Source of the DNA: Amanita rubescens
Taxonomy: Eukaryota > Basidiomycota > Agaricomycetes > Agaricales > Amanitaceae
Direction of reading: 5' to 3'
Length of the DNA: 64,000 nt
Assembly: GCA_015039365.1 (NCBI GenBank)
Contig: WION01000003.1
Span: 992,001-1,056,000 of the forward strand
Shown: positions 26,474-39,781 of the stretch, in pieces
How positions within the stretch are numbered: position 1 is the first letter of the stretch
Layout of the letters: the number at the start of each line of letters is the position of its first letter
Program-made: the position numbers and the translations under genes
Notes under the pieces: model-generated
Database searches by the model: none
The model's input: only the letters and a program-made list of their open reading frames with translations
Told to the model about the DNA's origin: nothing

Positions 26474-27046
26474 TCAGCGTCCGGTCAAATCCATGCGTAG
26501 ACTATTATAAGCGCGTTCGGTCTCAGTCAAGACTCCCAGAGGATTATTAACGCACCAAGTCTCGCCATGTTTCCTCTTCGTCATTCTCCGTCTGCAATTG
26601 ATATATTTGTAAAAATCCTTTGAGTCTGTTTTTTTATCAGCATTACTCAACCACCGCTGCTTCCGAGCCACGCACGTCAGTCCTCCATCGGCCGTCACAT
26701 CAAGAAATTCGATTAGCTCCTCTTTTGTTTCTTTCGAGAAAGGCACTCCGTTCGTGTCCCGCGCCCATTCGTCCAGGCCCTCGGGGCTTAGATGTGCACT
26801 CGGCGGAGGGCTGAGCAACTTTCCCTCGCGTTTTTCTACAGCCGGAGTGCAGTACTTGGCAAAGATGTGCTCTAAGCATGCTGCCAGCTGCCAGCTCCCT
26901 TTAGTAGTAAGACGTGTGTGTGAATCGCTAGCACAACATACCTGATCTGATATCGCGCCGTCATCGTCGAGCAGATGTACACCGGCATTACGCCTGCCCT
27001 GTATCGAGGCCGGCTCCGGAGTATCCGCGCGTCGGGGAGATTGCAT
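26474..27046 (-). CDS. Small EF-hand-like protein of unknown role
   Basis: Starts MQSPRRADTPEPASIQGRRNAG, then a first helix-loop pattern around HLLDDDGAISDQ joined by an intron to LAACLEHIFAKYC. A second half reads KETKEELIEFLDVTADGGLTLKGFLQIYQLQTENDEEETWRDL. The spacing D-V-T-A-D-G-G-L-T with following hydrophobics resembles a degenerate EF-hand, and the LTLKGF part resembles the EF-hand of the Miro class. Two introns are needed to join the second half; the last (34 nt) is unusually short, so the end TERAYNSLRMDLTGR is uncertain. I cannot assign a family name or function. It is divergent from PRP28, with 53 bp between start codons. Confidence 0.62.
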   Translation of the reverse strand: MQSPRRADTPEPASIQGRRNAGVHLLDDDGAISDQVCCASDSHTRLTTKGSWQLAACLEHIFAKYCTPAVEKREGKLLSPPPSAHLSPEGLDEWARDTNGVPFSKETKEELIEFLDVTADGGLTCVARKQRWLSNADKKTDSKDFYKYINCRRRMTKRKHGETWCVNNPLGVLTETERAYNSLRMDLTGR

Positions 27047-27099
27047 GACGGTTCAGATTCTTGCCAAGAACGGAATTTCCGCTTTTGCCACGTGCCCTC

Positions 27100-29727
<2,628 letters not shown>

Positions 29728-29890
29728 TAGTAGTAATAGCGGACTCGGCAGACCCGGCGGCGGGACGGCCGAGCAGCCGTTCCGAGTAGATTTGGATCGG
29801 CGGCTGCTTAGTAATCAGGACATTGGCCTCCGGCTAAAATTAGGCCCACAGCACTGTTCCATCTTCCCCCATTTCTTCTTCTTCGCCCTC

Positions 29891-32035
29891 ATGCAACCAC
29901 ACCATCGCGATTCCAAGAAGAGCACTCCTTTTCACGACCTCAAGCGCTTTCTCCACGTTCACGTCTCTCATTCATCTCGCAGTCGTCCATCTAGTACTAC
30001 CCCTCAACGCCCAGCCGCTTCTCCAACTACCAGAACTCCATCTCCGAACCATTCAGACGCAAGTTCTACCTCCACCGTATCGACAACAGCTTCCTCTGAT
30101 CATGGTCATATCAACTACAAAATTCCTCCCCCTGTTCCAGGCACTCATCCATTTATTTCCCTTCAGGACGCTACCCATGCTCGTCTTACAAAAAAGTACG
30201 GAAAGTGGGGCCGCGTCCTCGGCAGCGGTGCAGGCGGCACGGTTCGCCTCATCAAGGCGAGTAGCAAGAACGGTGGAGGTATCTTTGCCGTCAAGGAGTT
30301 CAAACCAAAGCGCGTCGGAGAGTCCGAGAAGGAATACCAAAAGAAGGTCACCGCCGAGTTCTGCGTCGGGTCGGCCCTCAAGCACCCAAACATCATAGAG
30401 ACGGTAGACATCGTTTCAGATCATGGCCATTACTATGAGGTGTGCATTTGCACCGCTTCGTAGTTATACCTATTTAACCATTCCCAATTAGGTCATGGAA
30501 TATGCTCCATATGACCTTTTTAGTGTCGTCATGTCTGGGAAGATGACCCGACCAGAAATTTACTGTGTCTTCCGTCAAATATGCAATGGTGTAGAGTACC
30601 TTCACGAACTTGGCTTGGCTCATCGGGATCTCAAACTTGATAATTGCGTCATGACCCACAACAACATCATCAAGTTGATTGATTTCGGAACGGCTACCGT
30701 CTTCCAATATCCTGGAAAACTGCTCACCCCGGCAACTGGCATTGTCGGCAGTGATCCTTATCTGGCACCGGAGGTCCTCAGCAAGGAGTCGTACGATCCG
30801 AGAAAGACCGACGTCTGGAGCGTCGCTATCATCTTCCTCTGCATGATTCTGCGCCGTTTTCCTTGGAAAATACCCGATCCGAAGACGGACAGCAGCTTTA
30901 GGGCGTTCGTGCACGCCCATCCCGACTTGTCCTTAAAGCCCCCACCGCGCACCCCCACCGTGTGCAAGAAGAGCAAGCAACCTCAACCAGTCCGAAACGC
31001 TACGTTCCCGGCACAACTAAATGCTGATTCAGAATTATCGGTCAAACCGCCTTCTCGGGCAGCCAGCGTCGGTGCATTATCTCGTAACGGGAACGACTCG
31101 GAAAGTAATGATAGCACGATCTCATCGGAAACGCCATCGATTTTTACGCGGATCGTCAGCTTCCACTGCGATTCACAGAACCTCCATCATGCCCAGTCTC
31201 AGTGGGCACGGGATTAAGTCCTACCATGCTTGCAGGATCAGCTAAGCGATATCCCATCGGTAAAAGTCGAAGTGCAAGCGCCTTACCCATCGAGGCTCTG
31301 AGTGGTCAAGACCCAATGCAATCGGACAGCTGTCTTATAGATTCGTCAACTCAATCCTTGTCAAGTCTACTAGTATCGATAGAGTCTCCGTCAGCCAGCC
31401 CGCGAGATGAGCGGACACCCCATGCGCCACAGGTACCCGTGACGGCCCTTCCAATTCCCACTGCCCCGCGTCCACGCGCACAATCTATCAATGTCCTGTC
31501 TGCCGTCCCTGCCGTAAATCATTTGTCATCACCGACTTCCGATGAATGCACTCCCGTACCGGCTGCGCCGCCGTCAGATAATCCATCAGAATACAAACGC
31601 CGTCCACGCACTGATAGCGTGGTTACGTGTCACGGAGGCGGAGCTGAATCGATATTCAGACTACTGCCCCGCGAAACCCGTCCAGCCATTCGACGAATGC
31701 TCTTTGTTGAACCAAGTGGGCGGTGTACGCTTTCTGACCTTTTAAAAGGCAAAGGTAAAATGAGCGATCTACTATGTGGATGTGCTGCAGCGCGTGCCCG
31801 AACAAAGCCAGGAAATGTTCCAGATACCAGCGGCTGCGCAGATCACAATTGGGATCCAGAAGAAGAAGACGATGGGGATGAGTGGCTGAAAAGTATCGGC
31901 ACCTGTTCCGTTCCTTCACAGTTACGCCAACACATCAACATATCAAAGTCGAAATCGAAGAAAAGTCTTCAAAACGGAAGCTCTTCTAGACGACCTCATC
32001 AAGTCTTTCGCTCTCACGCTTGCATGTGTATATAA
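29891..32035 (+). CDS. Ser/Thr kinase of the HAL4/HAL5-NPR1 class
   Basis: The start [20 protein letters not shown] opens a disordered Ser/Pro/Thr leader. The kinase domain runs from [21 protein letters not shown] (glycine loop), IFAVKEFK (ATP lysine), [13 protein letters not shown] (catalytic loop), [10 protein letters not shown] (DFG), [28 protein letters not shown] to [20 protein letters not shown] long insert of low complexity separates this from a conserved end: [41 protein letters not shown] and [19 protein letters not shown]. In yeast, relatives of this class regulate potassium and nutrient transporters. The reading frame moves from one frame to another between about 31105 and 31235; a 131-nt intron with canonical ends would fix this, or two single-base indels. 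Confidence 0.86.
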
Positions 32036-32298
32036 TGTACTGCATACGTGTTTTCCATTTCAACGTTATATACGTGCTTCTTGTTTATATTGTTTTTATC
32101 GTTCACTGTAGATTTTTCCCCTTTCTTCCCTATCGTAGCCGCATTCCTCATGCCTTTTTGTTTTCACTTTATTTTCGCTTACTGCGTCCTTCGTTTGACG
32201 TGGGACTCCCCAGGAAGACTAGATAATAAACTCATGTACTTCATATGCCATACACCAGTATTAAACCAACATAGAATCTCAATAATATGCCTTTGGAA

Positions 32299-34037
32299 TT
32301 AAAGTTCATCGTGATCAAGCAAATCCACTTCCTCGTCCCGCTCCTGATTGTCTGCTGCATTCTGTTCTCCTCGCCCAGTCTCGACTTCATACCCAGCAGC
32401 ACGAAGAGTTTCCGTCAGTCTGTCCATTATCTCGGACGACTGCTCGACAGAGCCTTCCGATACTCCTCCAGTATCATCATCGATAACTATTCCCTGCAAT
32501 ATTTGCGACTTTCCGGTCGCCAATTTTGCATTGTCTCCAAAGAGTGCCTCCAGGGCCTTGCGTAGCAACTCCTCGTACATCTTGTCTTTTTGTGAACCTT
32601 GCCCCAGTTGTTTTCCCGCTAGGGGCTCAACCGCCCGCGACCTGGAAATCTTGAGCGGATGGTCAGCCACTGGCAAAGGGACGCCAGCCTGATTAATATT
32701 GGCATCAGCTGCAGATGTAGCAGAAGGATCTGTACTTGTCGCTTCCGACACTGGCAAGGCGTTGGGAATAATCTCACGGCAATGTATCTCAGCCTCGCCG
32801 TTGGAATCTAGCCGCGATTTAAATCCTGGCTCAGCGCATAGTCTCGGGGTATGTATGGCAAGGACGTAAGAGCACGTCTTGGTCTCTTTGACAAACAGGA
32901 TAGTGTCATCTGTCATTGTCATGGAACAGTGGAACTGGTAATATTTCAGTTTTAGTGTGGGATAATTACCGTAGGTCACGCATACCTGGACTTCTACTTC
33001 TCTGCTTCTTCCCGTTTTGTCACAAATGGTGCCGTCTCCCCACCTCTGGACAAGATAGTGGGATCCGGCGTTCCGAACAAGCTCTAAGCCTGCGGAATGC
33101 GCATTCTGATCGGTTACGGTTAAATCGACCCCTGTGTTTGAATTCGTAGGTGGTCTGCCGAGAGTATAGGCTTCCCACTGGTGAAAGTATTTCAGCCCTC
33201 CTCCCGGATACAGTTTGTGAAATACGTTACCTCGGGGTTTTCTTCTGGTTTATAGGCTCCTAAAACAGGTTAGGAGGTCAGTCATCGAGACGTGTGACAG
33301 ATCAATAGATGAAAGAATATCAGAACCGCAGGAGAAAGTCGAACCTATCCTAAAGAAGACGAATTAATTTAAACTAGCTTACCTCCAGACTGATGTGGAT
33401 TTGCCTGCATTAATTCCTTGAATTGGCGGATCTCGTTGTTGTGACAATATGAATATGTAAACCATCCTTGTCGATGCTTGATGGTAGCTGGGATTAGAAT
33501 ACTTGATGTAAGTTGTAAGGGCAGGACGGAAACGTACGTAAAGGCAAGTTCCCGTCAGAGGTTGAAGAAGGGACCAGGTCCTGGCTGGCGATGCGTTGGC
33601 ATGTTGGCTGGTCGTCAGTGGTAGGCGGATCGATGTCCAGGGGACCAGGTACGAGACAGATGTATGAGTCGTGTGATCCCATTTTCATAAGCTCAAGAGT
33701 AAAATTGGTTGAGGGCTAGTAGGGAGAGGTGAATGGATGTCGGACTCGTCCGGGAGAAGGTACGAACATCGGACGGGAGTCTGTCGGCGGTGTCAATCTC
33801 CTTACCCGTTGAGGGTGTCTGCCTCATTTCTTCGTGAGATGAGTGATCAAAAAACTCTGGTTGACCGCCACGCAGTCCATGGGCAAGCCAGAGCCTGGCA
33901 GTGTCATCGGAGATGGGCCTAGCGTCAAGAAATGAGACGCGGAACTTTGGAAATGCATGGGTATCGTGAGGGAGAGAGTGAAAAAGGCGGGCAGTAGCGA
34001 AGGCGGCGTGGAGGAGAAGGAGGAGGGCGGGAGGCAT
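32299..34037 (-). CDS. YOS9: YOS9/OS-9 lectin of ER-associated degradation
   Basis: ER-lumen lectin that reads trimmed N-glycans on misfolded proteins and hands them to the HRD ligase. The start MPPALLLLLHAAFATARLFH is a clear signal peptide. It is followed by RVSFLDARPISDDTARLWLAHGLRG, typical after the signal in this family. The MRH (mannose-6-phosphate receptor homology) domain is spread over several exons: [60 protein letters not shown] and TKTCSYVLAIHTPRLC, with paired cysteines and the sugar-contacting R, E and Y region present. The protein ends LLDHDEL, so HDEL retention keeps it in the ER. About six introns. Confidence 0.92.
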
Positions 34038-34374
34038 AGTGCGGCCGAGTCAAGCCGGGATTTGGATAGGATTCCCATGTGGTTCCGCCCAGCTCTCTAC
34101 TCATCGAGTTCTCTCATTACGTGAGTCTCACCCTTCAAAATCAGGGGCATAATCTACTCCCTAAAGATCATAAAAAAAGCCTTGGTTTGGCCTGTAAGTG
34201 CACGCGAGGGAACAATACATTCGAATTCTTCTATATTCGGCAGTAGTTTTATTCATTAAAGATGGCCCACGCAACTTTTCCCCCACTCTTCCTTTAACCA
34301 ACAGTCCACACCAACTCGTAGGTGTCCCTCGTTCTCAGGCTTTCTATCGTGTTGTCCCCACAATCCTCCCCCTC
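34038..34374. other. Divergent promoter region, YOS9 / AT-hook gene
   Basis: 337 bp between two start codons on opposite strands. It must carry both promoters. I see no ORF of interest and no clear factor site. Confidence 0.4.
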
Positions 34375-34949
34375 ATGACCTCTCCTCGCGATCCGCAAGA
34401 GGATGCAGGTGAACGCCTCTCCCATGACGATGCTGAAGAGGCCCAACCTGGAACAGATGCAGGAGACGGTAAGTCTTCGCGTTCTTCGCTCGCCGGATCC
34501 CGCTTCTATCGATACAACGTGTCGCGGTAATTTTGCTGTTTTCACGTTTGCTCATATCACACCCTTTTAGACACCAATTCGCCACAGGAGGCCCAGCCCG
34601 TGAAACGTCGCCGTGGTAGGCCCCCCGGCAGTAAGAACAAGGACGCCGCGGCACAACCACCCGCTCCCGCCGCTCCTTCCACACCTGCTCCTCGGAAGCG
34701 AGGGCGTCCACGAAAGGTAGGACAAAATCTTCGTTTAATTCCTATGGTACAGCTTGTGCACAGTCGATAAATACTGATAAGGAAAATCAGCCAAGGCCAG
34801 AGGATACCGGGGAAGAGCCTCCCGTGAAAAGGAGCCGTGGGCGTCCCCGGAAAAATCCCCAGCCACCTACGGAACCTGCAGAGGCAGAAGGGTCCGAAGC
34901 CCCTCCGCCCAAGAAGAAACGCGGGAGGCCCAAGAAAACGACAACATGA
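34375..34949 (+). CDS. Small four-AT-hook DNA-binding protein (HMGA-like)
   Basis: Three exons give a protein of about 150 residues: MTSPRDPQEDAGERLSHDDA then four AT-hooks, namely KRRRGRPPG, RKRGRPRK, KRSRGRPRK and KKKRGRPKK, separated by acidic or Pro/Ala-rich spacers such as PQPPTEPAEAEGSEAPPP. Each hook carries the GRP core that inserts into the minor groove of AT-rich DNA. There is no other domain. The composition matches HMGA-type chromatin proteins. Introns split the hooks into separate exons (after GDAGDG and after RGRPRK), suggesting growth by exon-level duplication of a hook unit; that last point is inference. Confidence 0.85.
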
Positions 34950-35370
34950 TTCACAACTCCGTCACCATTATTCCCCTACCGTGATTTTTCCCCTTTTGTT
35001 TCCTTATTCTTTGGTACCCATGTTCACGACCATCACGACTCAATATTGATTCATATCTCTTGGTATTCAAAAGTTATTACATGATTCTTGGGCCCTTCTC
35101 TATCGCTCTGTTACCATTGCATCTTATTTATGTATCTGTACATAAGAGTTCTTCTCTGTAGAACAGGCCCTCAATGTACATCCATTTTGCGTCCGATAGA
35201 CTCGAGCTTTTGCGATTTGATTACATTTTTGATGGACAGAACCCCATCGTCCAGTATATTCTCTATTTTCAGAAGAACACTCTAACTACGTTGCCTTGTG
35301 AATTACTATGCCGAATTCTTGGATCAGATGTCCGCAGAATTACCGCTACGTTGAAATCCCTTCACAATTA
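34950..35370. other. Convergent intergenic region
   Basis: Between the stop codons of the AT-hook gene and the kynurenine 3-monooxygenase gene. It probably holds only two 3' UTRs. No gene or repeat recognised. Confidence 0.5.
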
Positions 35371-37176
35371 TTACCTACGCCATGTGCCGACACGATCCCA
35401 CATTATCTGCGCCAGGAACGCCGCCAATACCCAGAGAAACAAAATTCCTAACCATCCCGACACGACCAGCAGCTGATTTTGTAAAATTGCCTTTCGCTTG
35501 GCGGTGGCATAATTAATGTCAGGTCGAAAAGTAACCATCGTGTATAATGGTATCCAGCCACACGCCTTGCTCGAAGGATATGGCTGACGAGCCAAGACTG
35601 GAACCAAAGAATCGAGTAAAACAGGCCGTCTCCAAGTAAGCGCATACAAGACGTTATCTATATATTTCTTGAGCAGGTAGGACACGGTTGTGACCGAGTG
35701 ACGCATTTCGACGCTGGAAAGGCGGATAAATAAGGAGCAAGAACCATGGCGTAATCGTAGCTCACTAATTGTTCATGGCCAAGTCGCATATGGCAATCAG
35801 ATCTTCATGGCGTGTTTCCGAGTATCGCTGTAGAGCCCGAGAGACTCTCACGTCAACTTCATTTACGGATGTGGATGTCATCGAATCGAGACCTTCCTCC
35901 CGAAAGAGCGCCATGAGGACCCTAACGTCTTCCAAACCGCAGTTCAAGCCTTGACCATAAAACGGAACCATGGAATGAGCAGCATCGCCCAGCAGGATGG
36001 CGCGATCCTTATAGTGGTATGGTTTAGACTGACATGCGAAACCTTGTCAGCCGTTACGTTGCTGGACAAGTGAACAATAGAATTACCTTTGTACAGATCA
36101 GTGGGCTTCTAGGGTTCCGGATAAAGTCATCTATCAATTTCTTCTCACCAATCAAGTCGAGTGCATCAGGAAAATAGGACCTAAACCAAGCCAGGATCTT
36201 GCCAGGGTCAGAGAGGCGATCAAGTTCTGAACTTGGAGCAAATAAAGTGCAAGTGAAAGTTTTATCCTAGACGGAATATGAAGCTAGTCTGCATATGGAG
36301 GTAAAGACTGATCTGCATACTTTATTAGGGAGCGCTATCAACATGAAGGAATGGCGAGGCCATATGTGCAGGTGATTAGGGTCGAGGAGAAATGTCGGTC
36401 TACCACATTTGTCCTGGCCTGACGGCATTTTCAGTTCAACATACTCATCATTGATGTATTCCTGTTGGTAATCCATCCTTGTGGACGTCTGAATTAGTGT
36501 CGAAGTTATTTAAAAGGCAACCCACTTGATTACCCTCATCATCTGCCGTCTGATAATTGAATAGCTGCCATCGGCACCGATGCAGAAATCAAAATTTGCC
36601 GAGAATTCCCTGTTAGCATCAAGGTCTCGAATGCCGAGGAATTTCTCGTCAAAGTCCGCAGACAGAATCTTGTGTCTAAAATATATTTTTATGTTTGGCA
36701 AATTTGAGAGGGCCTCTAGCAATTCCTCGTTGAGCAATGCACGGTCAATCGAATTGATGGACTGATGATGTGCTTGGTGAGCGCTCCAGCACCGAAAGCA
36801 AGTGAAGAAATTACGCACTAGTCCATTCCGATCATACGGCTGACTGTCCAGATGACCATCTAGAGAGTGGATCATGCGACCACGCATAGGGATGGCATCA
36901 CGGAGAAAAGTCCGTGCGGCACCTACATCAATGGACTCGATGGCAGCAATCCCCCTGTGGGAAATAGCGAGGTTGATGGACCTTTGTTGGGAGGCAGCCT
37001 TAGAAGCGGGGAGACGGAGATCTGAAGGGAGGGTGAGCTAGGAAGTGGAGGAATAGAAAGAGAAATATACCTGGACGTGCGTCGTAGAGTTCAATGCGCC
37101 AACCGCGCTTTGCGAGAGCCAAGGCAGCAAGGCAGCCAACGGGACCAGCGCCCACGACAGCAGCGGTTCGGAACAT
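35371..37176 (-). CDS. BNA4: Kynurenine 3-monooxygenase
   Basis: FAD and NADPH-dependent hydroxylation of kynurenine to 3-hydroxykynurenine. Start MFRTAAVVGAGPVGCLAALALAKRGWRIELYDARP has the Rossmann GxGxxG motif. Later blocks: SINLAISHRGIAAIESI, MRGRMIHSLDG, FCIGADGSYSIIRRQMM, DRAILLGDAAHSMVPFYGQGLNCGLEDV and LCDLAMNNY-type CDLAMNN joined to VEMRHSVTTVSYLLKKYIDN after an intron. The tail carries WIPLYTMVTFRPDINYATAKRK and a membrane span near the end (VVSGWLGILFLWVLAAFLAQIM), as expected for the mitochondrial outer membrane enzyme. A start at 37209 (adding [11 protein letters not shown]) is possible and would abut the BNA5 start. First of three adjacent kynurenine genes. Confidence 0.93.
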
Positions 37177-37203
37177 GTCAACAGTTCTGTCACTCACCCT
37201 GAC

Positions 37204-38770
37204 ATGCATTCTCCTCTTTCCACCGACTTTTCCAATCCCACCCTAGATACACAGCGCGTCTATCTCTGTGGTAACTCCCTCGGTCTCCTCTCCAACCGCT
37301 CAAGAAATCTAGTCAATCAGGAATTGAATGTTTGGGCTTCGCGGTTGGTGCTTAAATCAACTATCGATGCCTCTTAATCATTCTTAATCTAGCGGCGTCG
37401 TTGGCCACTTCGATCATCCATTCAGCACGCCGTGGACAACATACACAGATGTCGTAACACCCCTGCTCGCGGAGATCGTAGGTCGGTCTCCCTCCCGAAC
37501 GCCCTTGTCCTTGTTATTATCTCAAATTCAGGCGCAAAGGAGCCTGAAGTGGCATGCATGGGTACTCTGACGGCCAATTTGCATCTCATGATGAATTCGT
37601 TCTACAAGCCGACGCCTCAGAGGTACAAAATCCTTTGCGAAGCTAAAGCCTTCCCCTCGGATCAAGTAAGTAATATCTGCCAATTATACATCCAATCTTA
37701 TCTGACCCGATCTCGTAGTACGTATTCGCATCGCAGGCACTTGCTCATGGTTTTGATCCCGCCACGGCGGTTCTTGAAGTATCTCCACGAGAAGGGGAGG
37801 CTACATTACGTGAGGAGGATATTTTGGACATCATCAACAAGGAAGGGGAGACCATAGCTCTCGTCCTCTTTAGTGGCGTCCAGTACTACACAGGGCAATA
37901 TTTTCCTATAAAATCCATTACGCAGGCCGCCATAGCCCAGGTTCGTTTGTCCATCGAAATGGTTTGGTAATTAAGGCTAATCGAGAATAGGGTTGCATCT
38001 GCGGTTGGGATCTTGCTCATGCCGTAGGAAACGTACCCTTATCGTTGCACGACTGGGGTGTAGACTTCGCTGTCTGGTGTTCGTACAAGTACCTCAACTC
38101 TGGTCCTGGGGGAATTGCAGGCATATTTATTCATGAAAAATGGAACGATACTATACAACCCAGGTGCGTAAACGTTCTCATTTCTTTTTCCTCACAACTC
38201 AGATTGTATAAGACATACTGGGTGGTGGGGCCATGACATGTCAACACGTTTTAAGATGCCATCGAAAATTTTCCGCGATTCTGGGAGCTCAAGGCTTCCA
38301 GCAATCAAATCCCTGTATCCTTGCTCTTGCTTCACTACTTGGCTCCTTGCAAATCTTCAAGGAAGTTGGCATGATGGCACCAATCCGCCAGCGATCGCTT
38401 TCCTTGACCAATTCACTCGACCAGTCCCTGCGGCAGTCCAAATACTTCGTAACTCTAAGCGACGCCCTCTCTCCTCAACACGATACCATTCCTGGTCCTA
38501 GATTTACCATCCTTACACCAGATGACCCTGAGAGTCGTGGAGCGCAATTATCCCTGTTGTTCCTACCAATTGGCAATAGGGTCATGCAAAGAGTCTTTGA
38601 CTACTTGACAGAACATGGGGTAGGTCGGGGATGAACGAGAGCCCGATGTGATTCGCTTGTCACCAGCACCTTTGTACAATACCATCGACGATTGCGACCG
38701 AGCTGTGTCCCATTTGAACGCAGCTTTTTCTAGCTTATTTCCAACCGGAATGCTGAACGGAAGCAGTTGA
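37204..38770 (+). CDS. BNA5: Kynureninase, with two apparent single-base frame breaks
   Basis: PLP enzyme that cleaves 3-hydroxykynurenine to 3-hydroxyanthranilate and alanine. Blocks: [90 protein letters not shown] and [22 protein letters not shown], in which SYKYLN holds the PLP lysine, and then [14 protein letters not shown]. The frame then breaks: at 38265-38272 (AAAATTTT) one base must be dropped to read [15 protein letters not shown], and near 38620-38625 one G must be dropped to read [23 protein letters not shown]. The end is [10 protein letters not shown]. The N-terminus is short, with only about 18 residues before YLCGNSLG. This is either a damaged gene or a sequence with two indel errors. 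It is divergent from BNA4. Confidence 0.88.
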
Positions 38771-38815
38771 AGAAATGCAGAGAGGGTGTTTAAACACTAT
38801 CCTAGAACATAAGTA

Positions 38816-39697
38816 CTAGGTAGTTACCTGATCCCTCGACGCAAACTTTACGAGAAGTTCCACGAACCCATTATCTATGAATACGTCATGGTGTTCCATG
38901 CTAAATGAGTGAAAATCGCATTCGACACGACCCTCCGCATCCTCCGCCATTGATTGGCGCAAATGTCCATGCATAAATTTACTCTGATCTAGATTGACCA
39001 AGGTATCGCCGGTCGAGTGTACGAGGAGCCAACGAATGTCCCCCGTCCTCGCAGGATATTCGGCAGCGGAAAAGTCGCGATAAGACCTCATTTCTCCGAA
39101 TGCGGGAGCGATGAACCACGATCTGTACTCCGGATGATCTGACAGTAGCAAGTCGATATCGTAGATTCCCTCCGATAGCGCGATGCTCTTCACGGACTGA
39201 AGCACAACATCCGTTGGAGTCAAGGAAGGAGTTGTCGAAGAAGAGTCGAGAAATATGCTCGACAACATATGTGCAGCGCAGCTATGCCCTATAAGATGAA
39301 TCGCCTTTGGATCGTACACATTCTCAAGGCCAGATGGCCCTTCCCAAGACGTCAGGAAGTTCAGGCATTCGAGTATGTCTAGCGCATGGCCTGGATGCTG
39401 GAAATCGCCATCCTCAGTTGTTTCCTTCGGCGTCAGGCGATAATTTGGAACTGCGACCGGAAAACCCGAGCGTAATACGAGACTGCGAGCAAAATCGGCA
39501 TGATCTCGTTTGTCCTCGCTAGAGAGAGGCTGAGCGCAAAAGACAACATGATCAAGAGTCAACTGACGAACGCCAAGCCCCGCCGTGGACGAAACACAGC
39601 AGCGGAGGAGGGTGCACTCGAGGCTGAGGAATATACAGGTCAAATGAACGATAAGGCGAGGGCGACGATGGGGAATATGATATGTCAAGGATTTGCA
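38816..39697 (-). CDS. BNA7: Kynurenine formamidase
   Basis: Hydrolyses N-formylkynurenine to kynurenine, the step just before BNA4. Start at 39697: MQILDISYSPSSPSPYRSFDLYIP. After PPLLCFVHGGAWRS (oxyanion HGGAW motif) a 49-nt intron joins to EDKRDHADFARSL. Then VAVPNYRLTPKET, FQHPGHALDILECLNFL, HLIGHSCAAHMLSSIFL (nucleophile serine in GHSCA), LLVHSTGDTLVNLDQS (acid) and SMEHHDVFIDN (catalytic histidine). The triad is intact. Size fits fungal Bna7 of the alpha/beta-hydrolase fold. It is convergent with BNA5 (45 bp between stops) and divergent from the PMP3 gene (84 bp). Confidence 0.92.
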   Translation of the reverse strand, partial: CKSLTYHIPHRRPRLIVHLTCIFLSLECTLLRCCVSSTAGLGVRQLTLDHVVFCAQPLSSEDKRDHADFARSLVLRSGFPVAVPNYRLTPKETTEDGDFQHPGHALDILECLNFLTSWEGPSGLENVYDPKAIHLIGHSCAAHMLSSIFLDSSSTTPSLTPTDVVLQSVKSIALSEGIYDIDLLLSDHPEYRSWFIAPAFGEMRSYRDFSAAEYPARTGDIRWLLVHSTGDTLVNLDQSKFMHGHLRQSMAEDAEGRVECDFHSFSMEHHDVFIDNGFVELLVKFASRDQVTT

Positions 39698-39781
39698 TTT
39701 GCGTTCGATTTGAAATTCATGATCGACGTTTCCTTTTATAAACGCGAGAAGCCCCTGTCTCTGCAGGTCGTGCTCTCGAAA

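Noticed and set aside
38233..38634. Separate ORF in the kynureninase region
   Set aside because: It carries kynureninase blocks ([10 protein letters not shown]) and is the same gene in a shifted frame, not a new one.
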